From: Eulemur rufifrons
Taxonomy: Eukaryota; Chordata; Mammalia; Primates; Lemuridae
DNA length: 64,000 bases
Direction: 5' to 3'
Assembly: GCF_041146395.1 (NCBI RefSeq)
Contig: NC_091006.1
Span: 10,670,001 to 10,734,000, forward strand
A program made the translations under genes and the position numbers. Under the pieces are notes generated by a model, which saw only the letters and a program-made list of their open reading frames with translations, was not told where the DNA came from and ran no database searches. The stretch's first letter is position 1; every line of letters begins with the position of its first letter. This document shows positions 51,289-64,000 of this stretch, piece by piece.

Positions 51289-51621
51289 TTTTTTTTTTTT
51301 TTTGAGACAGAGTCTTGCTTTGTTGCCCGGGCTAGAGTGAGTGCCGTGGCGTCAGCCTAGCTCACAGCAACCTCAAACTCCTGGGCTCAAGAAATCCTTC
51401 TGCCTCAGCCTCCTGAGTAGCTGGGACTACAGGCATGTGCCACCATGCTCGGCTAATTTTTTCTATATATATTTTAGTTGGCCAGATAATTTCTTTCTAT
51501 TTTTAGTAGAGACGGGGTCTTGCTCTTGCTCAGGTTGTCTCGAACTCCTGACCTCGAGCGATCCACCCGCCTCGGCCTCCCAGAGTGCTAGGATTACAGG
51601 TGTGAGCCACCGCGCCCAGCC
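51289..51621 (-). mobile_element. Full-length lemur-type Alu, inverted
   Basis: It runs from a T-run to 'ccaccgcgcccagcc'. 'cctaaatctt' flanks both ends (51276 and 51621). Confidence 0.93.
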
Positions 51622-51624
51622 CTA

Positions 51625-51735
51625 AATCTTTATGCCCATTTTACAGATGAGGAAAATGGAGGCCCATGGTTACACTGCTGACCAGGGTTTGAGCCAGATC
51701 TGACTCCAAGGTGGTGGTTATTATCTATTTGGCTA
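51625..51735 (-). mobile_element. MIR-type SINE fragment
   Basis: 'attttacagatgaggaaaat' and 'gagccagatctgactccaag' are inverted MIR wording. Confidence 0.55.
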
Positions 51736-52139
51736 CCAGGCGCAGCAGCAGGTGTGAGAGTAAAAGAGAACCAGTTCCTGCCTTCATGAAATTATGAAGG
51801 AAACATGCCTTAAACAGATACAGGCACATGTTCATCTAGAGACACCATGAAAAAGAGCCACAGGCACTGAGAAAGAACCTAAGGGCAGACCCATCTTAGC
51901 CTGGGGGAGGGAATCCAGGACATTCTCCTGGAGGTGACATTTAGCCTGGTGTCTAAAGGGTAAGTAGGAGTAAGATTTCATTTGAACACAGGACTTGATG
52001 GCTTTAAGGAAAAAAAAAAAAAAAACAGGCTGGAAAACCATCAGCCTCCAACTTCAAGGGGGTGTTGCCCGCCCGTGGAGGGGGTGAGGCAGATGTAGGT
52101 GCTGGTCTCCCGGGCCTGTCTCAGACAGAGCCTCGAATA

Positions 52140-52724
52140 ATTGTATTAAAAATAAGTTTATTGATATCTTGTCACCACTGGGGAGAAAGGAGGGGGCTGA
52201 GCTCTGCAAGTGAGATGGCATTGGGAGGCAGAGGACCCAACTACACCTCCCCAATAAGAACTCCACCCGCCTTCTCCCCAGATATAGACTGTTAATCCTC
52301 TTCTTCTTCCAGATTTTGATTTGTCTCGCAACTCCCACCCCCCTCCAAAGTCTGGGTTGCGGAGGCTCCACGGGTCAATTGTCTTCAAGTCAAGAACAGG
52401 AATTGTTAGGGAAGGGGTGTGTGCAGACCCGAGAGGTTCCCTCCGCACCCTACACAGGGCAATAATAAATAACATAAAACTGATGGCTTACAAGTCAGGG
52501 TTAAGGGAGGCAGCCAGGCAGACAGCACTGTACCAGAGAAAGGGGCTGGGGGCGCCCATCCATGAGGCCCCCCAGAGAATCAGGCACTAACTAGCACAGG
52601 GAGTGGGGTGCTCACGCCCCTGGAGCAGGGTGCCAGGGTGCAGCTGGGATGGGCAAGGAGCGTCGCCCCCCTCGTCTGCGCCAAGCTGAGGGGGTGCAGG
52701 CAGAAGGAGCGTAGACAGTAGATT
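52140..52724 (-). other. MYPOP: MYPOP 3'UTR
   Basis: About 585 bases from the stop codon to the AATAAA at 52157-52162. No repeat insertion was seen. Confidence 0.75.
52157..52162 (-). terminator. MYPOP: MYPOP poly(A) signal AATAAA
   Basis: The minus strand reads 'atatcAATAAActtattttt', with a T-rich run directly after. Confidence 0.75.
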
Positions 52725-59395
<6,671 letters not shown>

Positions 59396-60162
59396 GGCGC
59401 CCCCCAACGCCGCCGTCCGGCCACCTGGCGCATGGGGGGCGCCGGCGCTGCGGGCAAAGGGCGCACGACTCTGGCGGGGGCTCGGCGTCCCCGCGCCGCA
59501 GCCCCGACCCGGCCGCTCGGACACCGGCTCCTACATCCCTGGGGCAGGGGTGGGGACAGGGGACGGGGCCTGGAGCGGGCGACGGGCTGCTGGGGACAGT
59601 CGGAAGAGCCTAAGAATAGCTGACAGCGGCTGAGCGCTCATCTTGCGCTGTGTGCCGCGCGGCGCAAAGTGCCACGCCAAGGAGTTGATGGAAATTGGGG
59701 GAGGGTCTGGAAGGATAGAGGGAAATGAGGAAAAGTGGAAGAGGAGGAGGTGTCTGCAGGAGTTAGACGAGAATAGGGGCTTAGGAGAGTAGGAAATGGA
59801 AGGAGAACGGGTGTGTCTCAGGAGCCGAAGCGGCATGGGGTAAGGAGATCTTGAAGGGGCAATGCAGCAAGAAGAGGGGATCTGGAGTAGAGGGGCGCTC
59901 TGGGGGTTCCGGGGGCAACGGGGCGTCTGGAAGACCGAAGGGCCGTGAGAAGGGACGTCCAGGAATAATGCTGAGGTGGGAGCTCCTGGGTTAGTGGAAG
60001 AGCTGGGACGGTAAAATATTAGCGATCAGGGTCCGCGGGGATTGTGGGGGCTCTGGGGATAACGCAGGTCCGGGATCAGGAAACAACGAAGGCTACGGAG
60101 GGACTCCAGGAAGAGTGAGGGTCGCAGAGGGTGGGGACCGAGTCGGGCCACGGGTCACTCAC

Positions 60163-60560
60163 CGGCGCCGCCGCAGCCGCCGGGGGGTCAGGGCTCCGGC
60201 TTCTGCGGCCTCTTCCCTCCCCCTTGCCTCGCTCCCTCCCCTCTTTGGGCCCCGCCTCCGGCCGCCCAGCTCGCCAAGGCGCAGGCGCACCTGGCGCCCG
60301 TCCGCCCCAGCGCCCTCACCGCCGGGGTTTCCTTCCCGCCTCCCCCAGCACGGCGCAAGCGCAGTAGCCCTCCGCCGGGCTCTCCCCCCAGGCTGCAGCT
60401 GCGCAGCCGCAAGATTTGCGCTGCGCTTGAGCCCCTGTCCCCGGTGCCGCCACAGCGCACGCGCAAAACTCTGTCGCGCGCAGGAACGTCCCTCGCTCCC
60501 GGCTGGTCGTAGTACCCGGGCCTCGGTCCCCGCGCAGGCGTAGCAATCCTTGGAGGAGAC
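60163..60560 (-). promoter_or_regulatory. MYPOP: MYPOP non-coding exon 1 and CpG promoter
   Basis: The donor 'ggcgccg|gtgagtgac' ends exon 1 at 60163. Upstream the DNA is very CpG-rich, with repeated NRF1-like words: gcgcaggcgcac (about 60278), gcgcaagcgcag (about 60353), gcgcacgcgcaa (about 60455), gcgcaggcgt (about 60532). No TATA box was seen. The start site is not fixed. Confidence 0.7.
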
Positions 60561-60704
60561 GGGAGAGATGCTCCAGAGCGCGCTAGGACCGAGCGGCGTC
60601 CCGGCCCCTCCCAGAGTCTTCTAGACCACCCCGCTTTCTAACTACGCTTGTGTCTCTTTCTTTTAGAGTAAGGGGAGGAAAGCAGCGCTTCAGGGAAGCG
60701 CTTT

Positions 60705-60875
60705 GTGTCCATGGCAACTGCGTGGGTGGGGTGGGGGGCGTAAGATAACAGCGTCGTCTCGTGTCATCCCCGCCCCTGCGCTAGGCCACCCGAGAACTGT
60801 TAACTACCTCTTACCCGCAGAGGCGGGGCGCCTTGGGGCTATCCCGCCTTAGGCGGATGCAGTAACCATAGCAAC
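60705..60875. promoter_or_regulatory. Two RFX-type X-box motifs
   Basis: GTAACCATAGCAAC at 60862-60875 fits the X-box consensus GTNRCC-NN-RGYAAC fully. GTGTCCATGGCAAC at 60705-60718 fits with one mismatch. A CCAAT box follows at 60886. Confidence 0.6.
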
Positions 60876-61129
60876 CCAGCAACCTTCCAATCAAGCCTGG
60901 GTGGGGCCTCCTCAGTCCACACCTTTGCATCGTGGCGCGGGGAGGGAGATCAGAAGGGAGAGTTTCTTGGGTAGGGAGGGTGATCCTGGCGCTGGCACGA
61001 CTTTAAGCAGATGTGAAGAACACTGGCTGGGTGAGCTGGATAGGAGGATGATGGAGTTAAGTCTGGCTGAAAAATTTGTTGTTTAGCATCCTCCCAGAGT
61101 CCTCAAGGTTATTCAACAAACAGTGCTTC

Positions 61130-62660
<1,531 letters not shown>

Positions 62661-62664
62661 TTGA

Positions 62665-63480
62665 GCATCTTGTACTCACCTTATCCTAGCTGACCCCCTA
62701 CCCCACCTGGGACCAGGCACAGAGACCTGGATGTCACTGAGACATCTCCCTTCCCAGGGGCATCCGGGGGCAGGGTGCATCCAGGATGCTGCTGGCCACA
62801 TGGGAGTCTGGGCTGAGGGGGCCTTGGGTCTCCATGTGCTCTGGAGGTCGTGAGAAGGCTGGGGGTGGGGACCCCAGGCAGATGCGTATGGAGCTCTCAT
62901 CTGTGACATTAAGAAAAAAGTAATAGTACTTGACAACCACCATTTGTCTTCTCCAGACCTCTCCTCTGGGCCCAGATCCAGGTGTTCAGCAGCCTCCTGG
63001 TTGCTCCACCTTAGATGTCCCCAGGCCCTAGACATCCTTCACATCCCAGTCTGACCTCAACATCTTCCCGGTCTTGCTTTTTCAGGCCTAAAGCTGCCTC
63101 CAGCCCCACTGTAATCCTCCTGGGTGCTGAGGACACTGCCCTGTTGCTCTCCATGCACTGCCCACACCTCGTGAAAGCTCCTTCCCTTCAGTGCACTCCT
63201 CGCCATCTCAGGGGCAGAGAGAGAGGCCACTTCCTGCCTGGTGCAGCCCCTTGCTGGGATTATAAAGGGGCGACCCTCCCTCCGGGCAGACAGGGCAGCA
63301 CACAGGAGATTCTAGCCCCCACCTGGTCTTGGGCTCAGCCTGCCCCGCGGCACACTACAGCTCTGGGCTTTTTTTTCTACTGGACGGTTTAACTTGGGAG
63401 TCTCTGTTGTGGGCAGAGCTGCATTTTGGGAAAAGGAACTTGTAAGCAAGGTCTTCGGTTCTCTATGTAGCTAACATGTG
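62665..63480. other. MYPOP upstream flank
   Basis: Mostly unique sequence. A 'tgggattataaaggggcgac' TATA-like word lies near 63255. No gene was recognised, and no open frame resembles the neighbour NANOS2. Confidence 0.5.
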
Positions 63481-63539
63481 TGTGAGGGGAGGCCATGGGT
63501 GGATTTCGGAGTCTGAGAACACATAATAAAGGTCACGTT

Positions 63540-63960
63540 CTCGCCAGGGTCTGCAACATGCTGAACTGTCTGCCCGCCCCATCTGCCTCTCTGATCTCTC
63601 TTACTCAGCTGGACTCCTGCTTATTCTGCAAACCTGCCAGGGCCTTGAACTTGCTCTCGCCACTGCCTGCGATGCCCTTCCTCCAGATCCTCCCGGGTTT
63701 TCCCATTCCATCTGGGTGTCACTGCTCCAGTGTCACCGCCACCTGACCACGCTGTATAAAACTGCGTCTCCACAGGGCTCACACTTGACAACATATATTG
63801 ATCAATCGTCAGTCCCCCCTGCCACTAGAATGTCAGCTCCATGAGGGCAGGGACCTTGCCTGTTTTTGAGGGCAGGGACCACTGTACCCCCAATGTCTAA
63901 AATAGTGCCTTGCACAAAGTAGGTGTTTGATAAATCTTTGAGTAACAATGGAATAAAAGA
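63540..63960 (+). mobile_element. L2 LINE 3' end
   Basis: 'agaatgtcagctccatgagg', 'gcagggaccttgcctgtttt' and 'gtgccttgcacaaagtaggt' mark an L2 3' end. Confidence 0.8.
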
Positions 63961-64000
63961 AACTCGATATTATGTGCAACATTTAGTGCATGTAAGTGTT

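Larger units (their letters stand above)
50400..52140. other. IRF2BP1-MYPOP intergenic region
   Basis: It holds old diverged repeat (about 51040-51260 and 51720-51990, same unassigned family as 61130), one inverted Alu and a MIR fragment. No gene was recognised. Confidence 0.6.

Overview
This window is mammalian, gene-dense nuclear DNA. It has short coding exons with GT-AG introns, CpG-rich promoters, and a background of MIR, L2, L1 and Alu repeats. The younger Alus carry the wording 'TGTAATCCTAGCACTCTGGG' in the left arm and 'GCTAGGCTGACGCCACGGCACTC' in the right arm. I associate that form with strepsirrhine (lemur-type) Alus rather than human ones, so the source is probably a lemuriform primate. 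The gene order matches human 19q13.32 as I remember it: SYMPK - FOXA3 - IRF2BP1 - MYPOP.

Layout. (1) 1 to about 31.35 kb: SYMPK (symplekin) on the minus strand. A non-coding first exon and 21 coding exons are present, giving residues 1-964 plus one base. The 3' part of the gene lies off the left edge. (2) About 32.2-38.95 kb: FOXA3 on the plus strand, two exons, 350 aa, head-to-head with SYMPK. (3) About 39-46.8 kb: intergenic, with GT-rich and pyrimidine-rich low-complexity DNA, Alu/L2/MIR copies and a few candidate regulatory motifs. (4) About 46.8-49.4 kb: IRF2BP1 on the minus strand, one coding exon, 584 aa. (5) About 52.14-60.5 kb: MYPOP on the minus strand, two coding exons plus a 5' non-coding exon, 401 aa. 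(6) 60.6-64 kb: upstream flank of MYPOP with RFX-type X-boxes and old repeats. No further gene was recognised there.

Function. The four genes are not an operon. Symplekin is the scaffold of mRNA 3'-end processing. FOXA3 is a forkhead (pioneer-type) factor of endoderm and liver. IRF2BP1 is a zinc-finger/RING co-repressor. MYPOP is a Myb/SANT-type repressor that binds profilin through proline-rich tracts. SYMPK, IRF2BP1 and MYPOP have TATA-less CpG promoters with ZNF143, NRF1, YY1 or ETS-type motifs, while FOXA3 has a TATA box.

I found no undescribed multi-gene system. The observations most worth checking are in leaders and splice signals: a TISU/YY1 upstream ORF in SYMPK, start-stop uORFs in the MYPOP and IRF2BP1 leaders, a (CT)13 microsatellite acting as the MYPOP exon 3 polypyrimidine tract, a 159-bp tandem duplication with a palindrome and MEF2/TATA-like core in the FOXA3 intron, a degenerate repeat in the FOXA3 3'UTR, and a deeply nested transposon stack in a SYMPK intron. 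All identifications were made by reading the sequence against remembered families. No database search was run.
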